The notes beneath the pieces were generated by a model that did no database searches, was not told where the DNA came from, and saw only the letters and a program-made list of their open reading frames with translations. Positions 48,387 to 59,300 of a stretch of DNA of 64,000 nt are shown piece after piece. Each line of letters begins with the position of its first letter. The first letter of the stretch is position 1. This DNA is from Ectocarpus siliculosus (Eukaryota > Sar > Phaeophyceae > Ectocarpales > Ectocarpaceae), in assembly GCA_000310025.1 (NCBI GenBank), contig FN649740.1:5439326-5503325 (forward strand), written 5' to 3'. The position numbers and the translations under genes are program-made.

Positions 48387-50800
48387 GCTTCACCGGCAGA
48401 AGTAGGCGAAGGCGCGGCCGCCAACCCATCAGACATGGGCAGAGTCGCCATCACCGGTGCAGTAGCGAAACCAGCCTCCTGTGCCGGTTCAGGCAGGGGA
48501 TACTGCACACCGCAGCCGGCCGCCCCACTGCCCCCCGCTGGAACAGCAGCAGTGGCAGTATTCCTGCTGGCTTCTGCACTCGACACCGGGACTGGTGCCG
48601 ACGCCGCAGGGGGCACCGGCATTTGAGGCGGTGGCGGTGGCAGCGGTTCCTGTCGTTGATGCTGGAAAGCCGGTGCTCCGGGAGGCCCTGTAGGCAACAA
48701 CAACAACGGGCAGAGGTGTAAATTTCATGTTACGGTCCACACGTGGCACCTCCCTCTGCACCTTTGGGTTCGTGCATCCTTCGCAAGCTGGGGCTGAGGA
48801 AGCACGCAGGGTATTCATGAAAACACACAACACTCGATGTAACCAACGCACCTGGCATAGCCCCTGGCATACCCCCCGGTGCCGGCACCGCCTGCGGAAT
48901 CCCTTGAGGGAACCCCGGATGCTGCGCCAGGGGGTGGTGGGGAACCATCCCGGGCTGTAAACTGGGAGGCATCCCGGGGGGCAGACCTGGCGGCATCCCT
49001 GGAGGCATGCCCGGGGGCATCATCCCCGTGGAAGTGACTCTGATGAGGTACACCTTCATTTGGTCAACAACAAAATGGGAACGGGACACACTTGAAAAAA
49101 ATATGATGGGGTGGCATTTTGGGGCGCTTGGTGTTGCCAAGGACGGGGCGACAAGGGGCCCCGTGTTGTCATACACAAAGACCAAGAGGTATGTAGTAGC
49201 ATCAATATCTTTCATGTTTGGGGGGGGGGTCCGTCAACTGAAATCAAGCACCTTCCTGCCGTATGCTCGAATATAGGTAGTTGAACTCCCGACGCGCAAT
49301 ATGTTTTCGATTGAGAAACCACGACAACAATACCCGACCAATCAACAATATGGGCAAGATGCAAAAACTTGTATCAACATGCAACATTTCATGCTGGAAC
49401 CATTTCTCGTTGAAATCTCGACGGCAAATACTACGGCGTGCCAAAAAAAAAATCGCACCCGTGTTGGCAATTATCACTACAGTTTCGTTTCGCCCGTTTG
49501 ATAAGACTATTTGTTGAGTAATGGTGGTCTTGGTTGGCTTGGCGACCATGCCAACAACAACAACAACAACAACACGATCACCGCCACCACCACCAACAAC
49601 ACCAACACCAACAGCGATGATGACAACGATCACAAAGCCACCGTTGAACTCCTCGTATTTCTTCTGTTCTTGCCCGTACCTGCTGGTCCACTAGGTAGTT
49701 AAAGGCTACAATCTGATCCCGCATCTTCAGCCGCGCGTGGTACGAAAAAAAAAACTCCGGGTTCTGAAAAAGCGAGAGCAAAAAAATAAACATGGGCACA
49801 CAGGGCCAGTGTGGAAAGTTGTGCGTGTGGGGGATAACATGCACACGGAGTGGGTCAAGCCGATCGTTTATGAACCTCGACGGAGGTACATAGAAGCCTT
49901 ATGTTTCATTCCTCTAAACACACGAAGACGCCGGGACAAGGCAGACGGGGGCTTACAGGAGCTTCCCTTCGGCGATCAAGAACGACATCATCATTCATCC
50001 CTCTCGAGCAAGGCCACGGCCCGCTTCAACACAGGTATAATACTCATAGAAAGAAAGACACGTGCAAAATAAAAACGAGCTAACTTGTCTGCGACAAGCA
50101 TCGACGCACATACGTACGAAACTTGGCCATGGTTAGACGTCAACGGGCACGAAAAGCACGGAAGGTTCACTGCTCCTCACCTGTTGCTCGAGCTTTTGCC
50201 AGACGAGGCACGTAAAAGAGGGGTCCACATTTGCTTCGACCTGCCCAAATAAGGTACGCATGTTTCGAGATGCATCACGAGGATACTGTATTGGAGCATG
50301 CGTGATGGACGCTAAACGCATACCGTTGGGCGCGGAGAAGCACGGGACCGTGTGCCACTGGCACTTTCTGTCTATTGCAAACGGAATATACCAGGGGGGT
50401 TGTTTTCCAACGGCACCGCTGTCGGTTGTACGGTAGCAGGTCGTGAGACGGATGAATGCATGATCTCACACACCTGAAGAGCCGCGATGATCTCCGTCTG
50501 GGTCATGAACTTCTGCAAGCAACGCTCGATCAGGTTCTGCACGCTCTTGATGTCGTTCCACGAGACGTTGGAGTCATCCTCCGATTTGCCTGCGGAGGCT
50601 GCCGGATGGGGGGCTGGTGCGGGAGGAGGAGCACCAGCAGCACCCGCGCTCCCGCTGATGTCACTGCTGTTTTGGTTTGAGGGTGGAACCGGCGCGGGAA
50701 CAGCCGCGGCAGGTACTCCTGGTTGCGGCAACGCTACCACTGGAGTAGTACTTGGCTCTGCTGTCGCGGGGGCTACCTCCATAGCCACGGCGTCGCTCAT
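47102..50800 (-). CDS. TIGR01589-domain protein with Pro/Ala-rich tail
   Basis: Six exons: 50800-50474, 50240-50181, 49763-49680, 49053-48852, 48687-47782 and 47328-47102, giving 601 residues with matching phases. Residues about 81-157 match the domain first described as plant-specific (TIGR01589): VQNLIERCLQKFMTQTEII, then FTCLVWQKLEQQ, then NPEFFFSYHARLKMRDQIV with FNYLVDQQ. Its biochemical role is unknown to me. The rest is low complexity: an acidic, Pro-rich N-terminus, a PPGM repeat (MPPGMPPGMPPGLPPG), a long poly-Ala segment with AGAG repeats from GCA/GTA triplets, and a short end (EAMDVDVHIGNEVIKP) resembling plant homologues. The acceptor at 49053 (ATGAAG|GTG) is weak but is the only one I found that keeps frame with the PPGM exon. 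Distance to the next gene is large. Confidence 0.82.
48157..48384 (-). repeat. Coding microsatellites: poly-Ala and Ala-Gly runs
   Basis: GCA/GTA triplets (plus strand GCAGCAGTA) at about 48259-48384 encode an almost pure poly-Ala stretch interrupted by Thr, and a CCCCTG repeat at 48157-48192 encodes alternating Ala-Gly. Both stay in frame in the fifth exon of the TIGR01589 gene. Confidence 0.85.
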
Positions 50801-52140
50801 GTCTTCTTGTTACTGCACTCTCGCCCGCTCCAAGGGCGCTTTCCTACCCGCAGCGGCGTATCGCTGATTTTTCCGTCCTGAAAACCAACGTCGCCTACGC
50901 TATTCGGGTGATCAGCATCCGCGCAGCAGCGACAAGATTCCCCTCCTGTCGAATCCGTCCTCCTGTGTATGCTACCGCAACCCCAACACCCCAAACCTCT
51001 GCACTGGAACAAGATCGATCCTGGCGTTTGTTCCCTACCGGGAGGGGACCCACGGACAGGATTCTTTGGTTGCTGCTGTCTGTCGTGACTCTTTTTCCGA
51101 AGCTCCGCGTGCGGGGTATCTATTTTGGATATTCCAGCGAACCAAACCAAACCTTGTCATCCATGTTGCATGTTGCATGTGTCGTTGTCGTGTCGCAGAA
51201 TACCGTCCTGCCTGCCCCCTTCCACATTGACCAAGTAAGCTGTCGGTTATTGAGACCAAGGATAGATTGGAAGAGATGCAAACACCAGAGAGGAGGTGTT
51301 GCGGATACTCAAATGAGCAAAATAGCTGAAGCAGTTCCATTATTGGCAGGGAAGATCCGTCGGGCATATCGCCCAGAGGGCACACACGCACATCGCACCT
51401 GGTGCTGTTTATCGAACACTCTTGGGGTATCTACAGACCGGCCCTCATTTTCCATTCTGAAATTAGACACGTCAGGCGAGAGCTTCATCGATGTGTGCAG
51501 GCTGGCGGGAACTAGTCTATCCTCGTGTCGCTTTACGTGATTGTTCGGGTCCTCGACGTGATGGTCAGATGCTGCATGGGTGCTTTTCCCGCCGAGAGAC
51601 CCAGCCCTACGCCCAGCTTACCAGGGAGCAGTCCAGGTATGGGAGGGACAGAAACACGCCGTAGACATCCTCGAGGGAAGGAAGTTGCTGCAAGCAAGAG
51701 GACATATGCTCGTTAGAAGGTTAACCTACAGCATGTATGTATCTACCTCGCAGACTTACAGCTTCAGTTGAAGAAATACTATATGCAGCGATTGCTGTGG
51801 AGTAGTCAATTAATTTGAAGGTCATCATGTGGCAAGTGGAAATGGTCGGTTGAGCCAGTTCGTACCGACATATTACGTAGTCTACCAACATTCGGCGGGG
51901 ACAAATAGACAAAATGGTAGCTTTTGCACACAGAATTGGTTGTGAATACTGCTTCAACCGTTCTTACTAACCGTAGCATTTTTTCCTCTATCTTCGTCGC
52001 TCCCAAGATAATTACCCTGTGTGCGATTTCTCCAAACCTAGCACCCACCGGTCTAACTCCTGTGGTTGACGGATGCGCGCGCGTGTGCGTACGTTGCGTG
52101 TGGAGCCTGCAACCGCAGCACAACTGAGTACCAAACATAC
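50801..52140. other. Upstream region of the TIGR01589 gene, no gene seen
   Basis: A 210-codon plus-strand frame (50908-51540) and others overlap, but none carries motifs I recognise or splice partners I can match. The first few hundred bases should contain the promoter and 5' UTR of the minus-strand gene ending here. Confidence 0.35.
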
Positions 52141-52243
52141 CGGAGTTGTCGCCCAGGGGTGTGCGCCGTATCAAAACCAAATGATTTATTTCGATGTCCA
52201 CACAGGGTCCGGAGTCATCGCACGGTCCGCATTCATCACACCC
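52141..52243 (-). other. Candidate Cys-rich exon
   Basis: A 103-b segment between CGCAG|GGG and TCCG|GTATGT encodes a peptide beginning GCDECGPCDDSGPCVDIEIN. Composition and both splice signals look real. I found no neighbouring exon with matching phase, and a plus-strand frame also crosses it, so the strand is not settled. Confidence 0.25.
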
Positions 52244-52699
52244 CTGCGCGCTGGAAATTATGTGGCGAAAACGTTTAAGAAAACGACCGGACGGGGGTGC
52301 GATGACTCTCAACCTTACGCCAGTCTGCGGTTCGGGCAAAGCTGAGGGAAACCACGACGCGAATCTCACGTTCGGGCACCACGTGATAGGGAATGATGCA
52401 CTATAGACTAGTGGCAGATCGGAGCTCTCTAGAGTAGGATGATGAGGCGCGTGTACGACTGCGGCTCGCGCTACGGGCGGGTGCGGGTGCTTCTTTCGTA
52501 TTTGGACAGTTCTAGTAGCAGTGCACAATACGCACAGAGCTCCTGCTCTAGCATGTGTTCGTTCATCATGCGCACCTACGTTTAGCCTACGCCCATAACA
52601 CCAACATAGGTGTCGCTCCGATCATCCACTCGCCCAATAATCGATGCCTTCGCACGTGTACAGTAACTGTAGTCCCGCTACTACCTTCGTGGCTCGTCC

Positions 52700-52940
52700 G
52701 CCGCAATACGTTGCATGACGTAAGATACCACACACCCTCGACCGATTTTCAAAGCTCGATAACTCCGCGACGAAGGGGATTTCGAAATCAATTCATACGT
52801 GTTCGGAAAATTCTTGACGAGACGGTTCCAACGCCGCCATCTTCGGCACCGTCACATGTGTTCCTGTAGTAGTCCTGACGAGTAGTCGAGCTTTGAACGT
52901 CGGTCCAGGAGTGTGATACCTTTTGCAGCCTACGGTAGCA
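52700..52940. mobile_element. MITE, family 1
   Basis: The left arm (ATGACGTAAGATACCACACA, then CGATTTTCAAAGCTCGAT) and the right arm (GTCGAGCTTTGAACGTCGG, then GTGTGATACC) are inverted. The core GACGAGACGGTTCCAACGCC sits at about 52817. The arms have diverged more than those of the 19437 copy, implying an older insertion. Confidence 0.7.
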
Positions 52941-53460
52941 TGTGGGGCCGGCTTAAGTAGCTCACTTTGCGGTTCATGCCTTCGTTCTTTGCACGAAAAG
53001 AGTCGAGCAGATTCTTCCCGCAAGGACAATGAAAAATTGGTATCCCAACCCCCCGTCGTCCTAGACTGCCATCGCGAATTTATCCTCGGATTTGAGCTTC
53101 ATAGGGATCTGCCGGTGGAAACGAGGAGGAGAAAGAACAAAGGTACGTTGTTGTCACCTCCGTACATGTGGTAATTTCCGAACCACTGGTGTTACCAATC
53201 AACCAATCAGTTCTTTACGACCATGGATGACGTCACCAATCGACCATGACTTATCAATCAAGCAGAAATTTCCTTTCGAAACAAAAGTGGCCAATCTGAA
53301 AACTGCGGGCGCCTTCGTGTGCCTGTCTCTTCATCAGGACGGCGGTGGGGGAAGACAGCCCCGAGTTAGGGATACCCGCGGATGCGAAGCCAGGAGCATC
53401 GGGCCAAGATGGTGGCTGTCGAGAACGCTACAGCCCGGTTGGCGTTTGCAGTCCAAGCCT

Positions 53461-53622
53461 CAAGAAGTCAAGGGCTGGAGTAGCCGCGGCAACCGCTGAG
53501 TTGAAGGCTGTGACGGAGACTATGTAGAGGGAAGGAACCATTGCCGCCACCACCACCACCACCACCACCAATGCTTCGGCTGGTGGTAGAGAGGAAGCCG
53601 TGACAGAAGCTAACGAGAGGTG
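53461..53622 (+). pseudogene. Degenerate open frame with one stop, unknown origin
   Basis: The plus-strand frame reads GVAAATAELKAVTETM, a TAG stop, REGTIAA, a poly-Thr run from a CAC repeat, then GGREEAVTEANER and a stop. The composition on both sides of the TAG looks alike, as in a decayed coding region or transposon fragment. I do not recognise a family. Confidence 0.2.
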
Positions 53623-54630
53623 AGGTTACATACCAGCGTGGCCGTGGAATAAAAAAGTTGCTAGAAATGGGATGTCGTTGTTGTAGCTATGCTTTTCCGT
53701 AGGAGAGTGAATATGGTTCTAACGGACGGCTATCAAAGCTTGTGAAGTAGGCCACCTCGACCGTGGCCTACGCGAGAGAGAGAGACCAGAGTAGGCCGTG
53801 GAACACGCCCCGCCCACCCAACACTCCAATAAAGTGATTAGCACAAGTACAGGATGTACGACTACCACAGCAGAAACGGAACGCGCCACCTCATGTCTCC
53901 TACAATATATTGTCCGACGCTCGCTTATTTTTTTCTGGTGCGGAGAAATTAATGGGGACCATGTGGGATTTTAAGAGTAGAGCGGGGTTGTCAACTTCTC
54001 ATACTTCGAGGAACCTGGAACCCTGACGTTCTAGGCTCTTCTTTATTCCTTAGGTGATGGAGCGTTCGGAAACCGTCTAGGGACACATCACCAGGCAAGC
54101 TATAGTTGGAAACGTTCGAAAGCTGACGGCTTTCATCTACCTCCTTTTTCTCTATTATCGCGGGGGGCGACTGACGCCCAGGGTTGTTCACCGCGAACCA
54201 AGCGGAGTCCCGCTGCAGGAAGGCGGTTACAATGGCTGCAGCTAGGCTTCAGTCCGCACGAGAAGCCGTAGGGCAGGGCAAAGGGGGAATACTTCCCAGG
54301 GGACCAGACCTGCACAGAGGACTGATGGTGGTGATCATGGCGATGGCGGTCGTGGTGGTGAGGCGTCTACAATGACGGAGGGTAGTGGTAGCATGACCTC
54401 CAGCGCTGGCAAAGCAGCCGATCCGACAGAGAGTCCGGGCGGTGGCGACATCGAGATGGGGAGGCGCTTGTTGTAGTCGCGGCTCCCGCGCCTGCCCCCG
54501 CTGGCCGCCAACGCAACCCAACTTTTGGGTGGACTCGGCCCGGTTAATTTGTGCTGCTAACTGGGAGGTCCCTCCTTCACTTGGTGGGTGAGTTGACAGC
54601 TATTGCAGATCACATCCTAAACACACGCAG

Positions 54631-54690
54631 GTGTTTGTGCGAGTGGAGTACGACGATGCCGACAGTTTCGACAACATCGAATCCCACGCG
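54631..54690 (+). other. Candidate acidic exon
   Basis: After a CACGCAG acceptor, 20 codons read VFVRVEYDDADSFDNIESHA and end at GCG|GTTTGT, a possible donor. Composition looks coding. No flanking exon could be matched, so this remains a guess. Confidence 0.22.
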
Positions 54691-55281
54691 GTTTGTTCAT
54701 AACGAGTCGACCGAGTGCCCCCTCCCCCAGAAACTGCCAGAAGGAAGAACAAGAGATGTGTATTGGGCCTCCCTCACCTCGAAACGCGAAGGAAGGGCAT
54801 GTATCGAATTTGCAAGTATGCTTGTGGCGTGCTAAATCTCATGGTCGGAACGTCATTCGACGCGAGGGTTACGATATTCTACTAGGGGGAGCCGGGGGAA
54901 TTAAGGAAATGATTACAGCTATTGTAGCATCGCTAGCAAAGGGTTTTGTGATTTTGTTGTGTGTGTTTTTCATTGTCTTGTTCTGTCTCTTGTAGTTGCG
55001 TGTGTTGCTGGCCAAATCTTGTTCCGAACAGTTCGGGAAACAAGCAAGCAACGGCGTGGGACTCCAACCCGTGGTACTTTGTGGCTAATAACGTTCTTTA
55101 TGTAAGAACTCTGGTACATTGTCATTGTGAATTTTTGAAACCAATGTGTATGTAGACACGACGGAAACCATGGCCGTGTTTGTCGGCGACTGAGTTATCG
55201 TGGGGGTACTATCAGGCCACTCGTATGAATTGTACCGTACGCTGTGTCAACGAGCACAGATTGTTGCCACGCTAACGTGTG

Positions 55282-55695
55282 TTAGTACCGGCAGATGCGC
55301 TCAGTTAAGGATAGGGCCAGGTACATTTTCTTCTTCAACGATCTGGGCCCGGGTTTGTTCTCGAGAGTGTATTTATTGTGATAGACCGGCACCACTGTAT
55401 GATGTTCACGGGACATAGATCTCTTGCATGACACCCAAGGGTACCATGTGTCGGACAATGTGTTTGCGATGGATGGATAAACACTGGGTCTCCTGCTGAA
55501 TACGAGGGTGTCGTTGGTGATGGTGGCGTGGCTGGGATCGGGGAGTGCTTGGAGGTGCCTTGACAAGGCCGGAGCGGGGGTGCCTATTGCTGTCGTGAAA
55601 GGTCGGGGGACCGGGCGGATGGGTGCTCGGAAGAATTCCTCCCCCTCAAGGTACTCTGGGGGGAAGTGGAACGCCGTTGCGATTAAGAGAGCCAT
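55282..55695 (-). CDS. Uncharacterised 137-aa open frame
   Basis: An ATG-started frame begins MALLIATAFHFPPEYLEGEE and is rich in Pro and Ser at first, with a basic end. It has no motif I recognise. A plus-strand frame of 92 codons overlaps. At this length in DNA of this composition a chance frame is possible, so it is listed only as a candidate. Confidence 0.22.
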   Translation of the reverse strand: MALLIATAFHFPPEYLEGEEFFRAPIRPVPRPFTTAIGTPAPALSRHLQALPDPSHATITNDTLVFSRRPSVYPSIANTLSDTWYPWVSCKRSMSREHHTVVPVYHNKYTLENKPGPRSLKKKMYLALSLTERICRY

Positions 55696-55939
55696 CTCCG
55701 TCCAGAAGCATACAAGTCACTTGACAAAGAAACATGGCCTTGTTATGCTTGAATCCCGCGGTGGACGTGTAGTGGTGAATGTGTAGGGAAAAAACAATGA
55801 GTACGCCTCTCTTTTCGCATCGTGCTGAGCCGACTTGAAACCCCCAAGTTGAATTCTCTACATAGTACATGCCAGATATGCAGCACGCCACAGCGATCCC
55901 CTGCGTAGCCGGGCCATGTACATTATTTTGAAAAGGAGA

Positions 55940-56270
55940 CGCCTCACGAGGTATCATGGGGCGTTTCTAGAGGTCTCGTGAGCTACCATGAGGTTTCATG
56001 AGATGTCATGACGCATCATGAGTTCTCACGAGTTGTCACAAGGTTTCATGATCCTTCATCATCTTAGGTCTCAAAAGGTCTTTTCATGGGGTATCATGAG
56101 ATATCGTAAGATTTCATGAGGCATCATGAGGTCTCATGAGGTATCCTATGGTGCTATGAGAGGTCGCATGAGACTCCATGAGGTCTGATGAGGTCTGATG
56201 AGGTCTGATGAGGTCTCCTGAGCTACCATAAGGTTTCATGAGTTCTCGTGGGGCGTCTCATGAGGCGACT
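55940..56270 (+). repeat. Degenerate CATGAGGT short-unit repeat
   Basis: Some 25 to 30 units of about ten bases, variants of TCATGAGGTC and TCATGAGATG, run in tandem, with three perfect TGATGAGGTC units near 56185-56215. The CATGAG core is close to palindromic. No coding frame is supported. Confidence 0.85.
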
Positions 56271-56399
56271 CATCCTGTGTACAAGTAGTGTGCCCTGTGG
56301 TACGGTTCATGCAGCCCTTCTCGCTATGATGCGATTGCCCCTAAATCCCAGCTCCTGACAGTAGATGTGTTAGGCCCAACCCCGCCACATCTCACATCC

Positions 56400-59300
56400 C
56401 TCTAATTTGCGTGGTGGCACCTGATAGCGTTCCTTGCTGTACATCCATCCCGTTACCCGTTATGTCCACACGCCTGGATTCATGCTCCACGCCTCCAACC
56501 CACGCAATGTTCATTCTACGATATCACATCTGTGTTACTTCACCCTACTGTACGTCGCTCGTCGCCATACACATCTCGCGACCAGCCCGCACAGCACACT
56601 CATCACGCCCTCTCGCCTCCATTCGAGCTCCTGCCACAGCACGCATCCCTCGCCCCTCACGAACGGCCTTTTCAATCCGTCTAACCTGTGTCGTTGCACC
56701 TTCCAGTGCTCGTCGCCACACACCCTGCCGTTGCCTTCATCACGTCATCCGGCCCGCCTAAGCCGCACTGTGTTGCTCACCGGCGTGGTTGCATCAATCA
56801 GTTATCCTTACCAAACACGCCCCCCCCACGACATACTGTACCACGCCTATTTTTCGAGTTCTCATTTTCCCCCAGCCGATCCCATTTCAATTCCAGTATC
56901 GCAATTCCATCCGAGGTACTACGGTTCATTTGTCTATGTGCTGCACCCGACATCGAGCCTCGCCACACTCATTCCTTACCGATTTTTGTCATGTCGCCTA
57001 TTTTCGAGTTCCTCGATATACCGATCCTGTGAGCCCCATCCGAACTCATTTCATTACAACATCCGTGGCTGCAGCTGGCATTGCGCGTCACGAAATACGT
57101 ACCTTGTGATCCCCCAATCATGTGAATGTGCCTCCATCCGGGCTACAGGCTGCTCACATCCCTTACCTCCCACCACCACTACTGTAGGCGATATATTGCT
57201 TCTAACCACACCGATGCTGTCCGGTCCTCCCATCTCGCCTCCGTTCGAGCTCCTGGCTACAGTAATCCCTTTGCCTCCTAACATCGCTGCTTGCTCCACC
57301 AAGACAATTCCATATGCCTCCGCACTGTCATCAAAGCTCCTGGCTACAGCGATCCCTTCCGGACCCCTTGTCCCGCCCGCGAAACCGTATACTTTCTATT
57401 CTGCCTGCATGGGTGTACCCCCCAATCGTCGGGTCTCGCCAATCCCAAGCCTTGCCTAGCCCTTGCATTCAGTATGATATCGGCTATGTCCGAGCTCCTG
57501 GCATTTCCTCCTTCCTACGTCCTCTAAACTCTTTTCACGCTGTGTGGGTGCACCCACGTTCAATTTGGGCTATGTCCAAGCCCTTGCCCCACCCTCCTCC
57601 TCATCCTATTGTCTCCCCTGCGTGCGCTCGCAGAGCTACTGACTACCCTGATCCACCGCTCGCCGCTCCCTTTCCACTCGACAATTCATTTCGAGCTGTT
57701 TGATTACACCCGTCAAGTTAACCCTCACCCCCTCGCCATCCATCCCGCGTCTATCCGAACTCATGGCTAGAACGATTCATGGCCTCCCAACTCACGCCTT
57801 TGTAGACTCACTCACACCTCCGTGGCGTCGTTACTCGTCGAACCAAGTCCTTCCCCAGAACACGTGTGGTGTCATAACATCTGGCGTCAGCCCGAGTTTA
57901 TCGCTTCAATACACCGATCGGTTACCTCTCAACCCAGTGCCGCTTGTTCGCCCCGTTCTGACTTGGATGGCATCGCCCCTCACCGGAAGAACTCCTTCGC
58001 CGACCCTTCCCCCGAACGTCATCTCCTGCTCGTCCGATCTCCTTGCTAGACCGATTCCGTGACTCCTCACTCACTCACTCACTTTCCCTATCATTTCATG
58101 TGATTGGGGCCGCCGACCATCGAATCACCATCTCGCATTCATCCGAGCTCCTCGCTACACCGATGTTTGATCCAGTCCCCATGCCGCGTATTCACTCAGC
58201 GGTATTGTTCGTATTGTTCCTTTCCAAGTGATTGCCTTCCGAGGCCCGTTTCCCGTCAAGTAATTTCGCGTCCAGTCGAGACTTGGGGTTGATCCGTGAC
58301 TTGCCTCTCGGTGCATGCCACGTTCACTCACTTTCGTCTTCGTGGCAACTCTTCTCGCAAGCCGCTTCCCAGACCCTTGTCCGTCTACCGTTTCGCCGGC
58401 CAATGCGAGCTTCTGGCTAGACCGATGTGTTGCCTCCCCACTCACTGGTTTCTCGCATCCTATATCCTGGATGGCACCGTCGTGATAACATTAGTAATCC
58501 CGTCCCCAACTCTTCTCCCTCATGCCGTCTCGCGTTCATCCGAGCTCCTGGCTAGTCGATTTCATGCCTCTCACCCCACGGCATATTCGTTCAATAGCTC
58601 TACGCCGAATCCGCCCCGTCCCCGACCCTTTTCCAGCCGTGCCATCTCGCGTCCAGCTAAGCTCTTGGCTTGCTTACCTCCTGGTTCATGCCACGTTCAC
58701 TTACTCTCGCCTCTTAGGCGAATCTTCTCGCCGAACCAACCCCTCCCCAATCCCTCTACCTCGGTGCCATCTCGGACCCACACGAGCTCCTGGCTACGCC
58801 GAATGCTGGCGACCTGGTGCATGCCACGTTCGCTCGCTCTCGCCTTCATGGCATCGCTTCTCGCCGAACCAGCCCCTTTCCCGACCCTTGTCCGTATATC
58901 TCATCTCCGGTTCATCCGAGCTCCAGGCTAGACCAATGCCTTGCCTCTGCACCCACGCACTTTCCACACGCTTTCACCTCCGTGGCGTCACTGCTCATCT
59001 GGCGTTCATCCGAGGTCTCCTGGCTATACCAATTCCTTGCCTCACATCCGACACCATATTCACTAACTCTTACTAGAGCGGCGTCGCTCCTCGTCAATTA
59101 TTTCCCTTCCCCGATCCTTCTCGCGCCGTTCCATGTATCTTCCATCAAAGCTCCTAGGTGACTCATTCTCGTATGAGTACCATGTCTTCCCGTCAAACAC
59201 GTGTAAGCCCTTTCGTCCGCCATGACATCTCGATTGCAGCCAGGTTCCAGGCTAAATAGCTTGCCTGGAAACTCACGCCTTCTTCACTTGCTCATTTGTA

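Noticed and set aside
47892-48626. 244-codon plus-strand poly-Ala frame
   Set aside because: Shadow of the GCA/GTA repeat; the minus strand joins in phase with five other exons of the TIGR01589 gene.
50908-51540. 210-codon plus-strand frame
   Set aside because: At this base composition one such chance frame is expected in the window; no motif and no splice partner.
51806-52528. 240-codon minus-strand frame
   Set aside because: No motif over its whole length and competing plus-strand frames; only the short Cys-rich part has good splice signals and is listed separately.
56434-57459. 341-codon plus-strand frame, the longest in the eastern part
   Set aside because: It lies in the pyrimidine-rich repeat array, and similar frames recur through the array because stops are rare in this composition.
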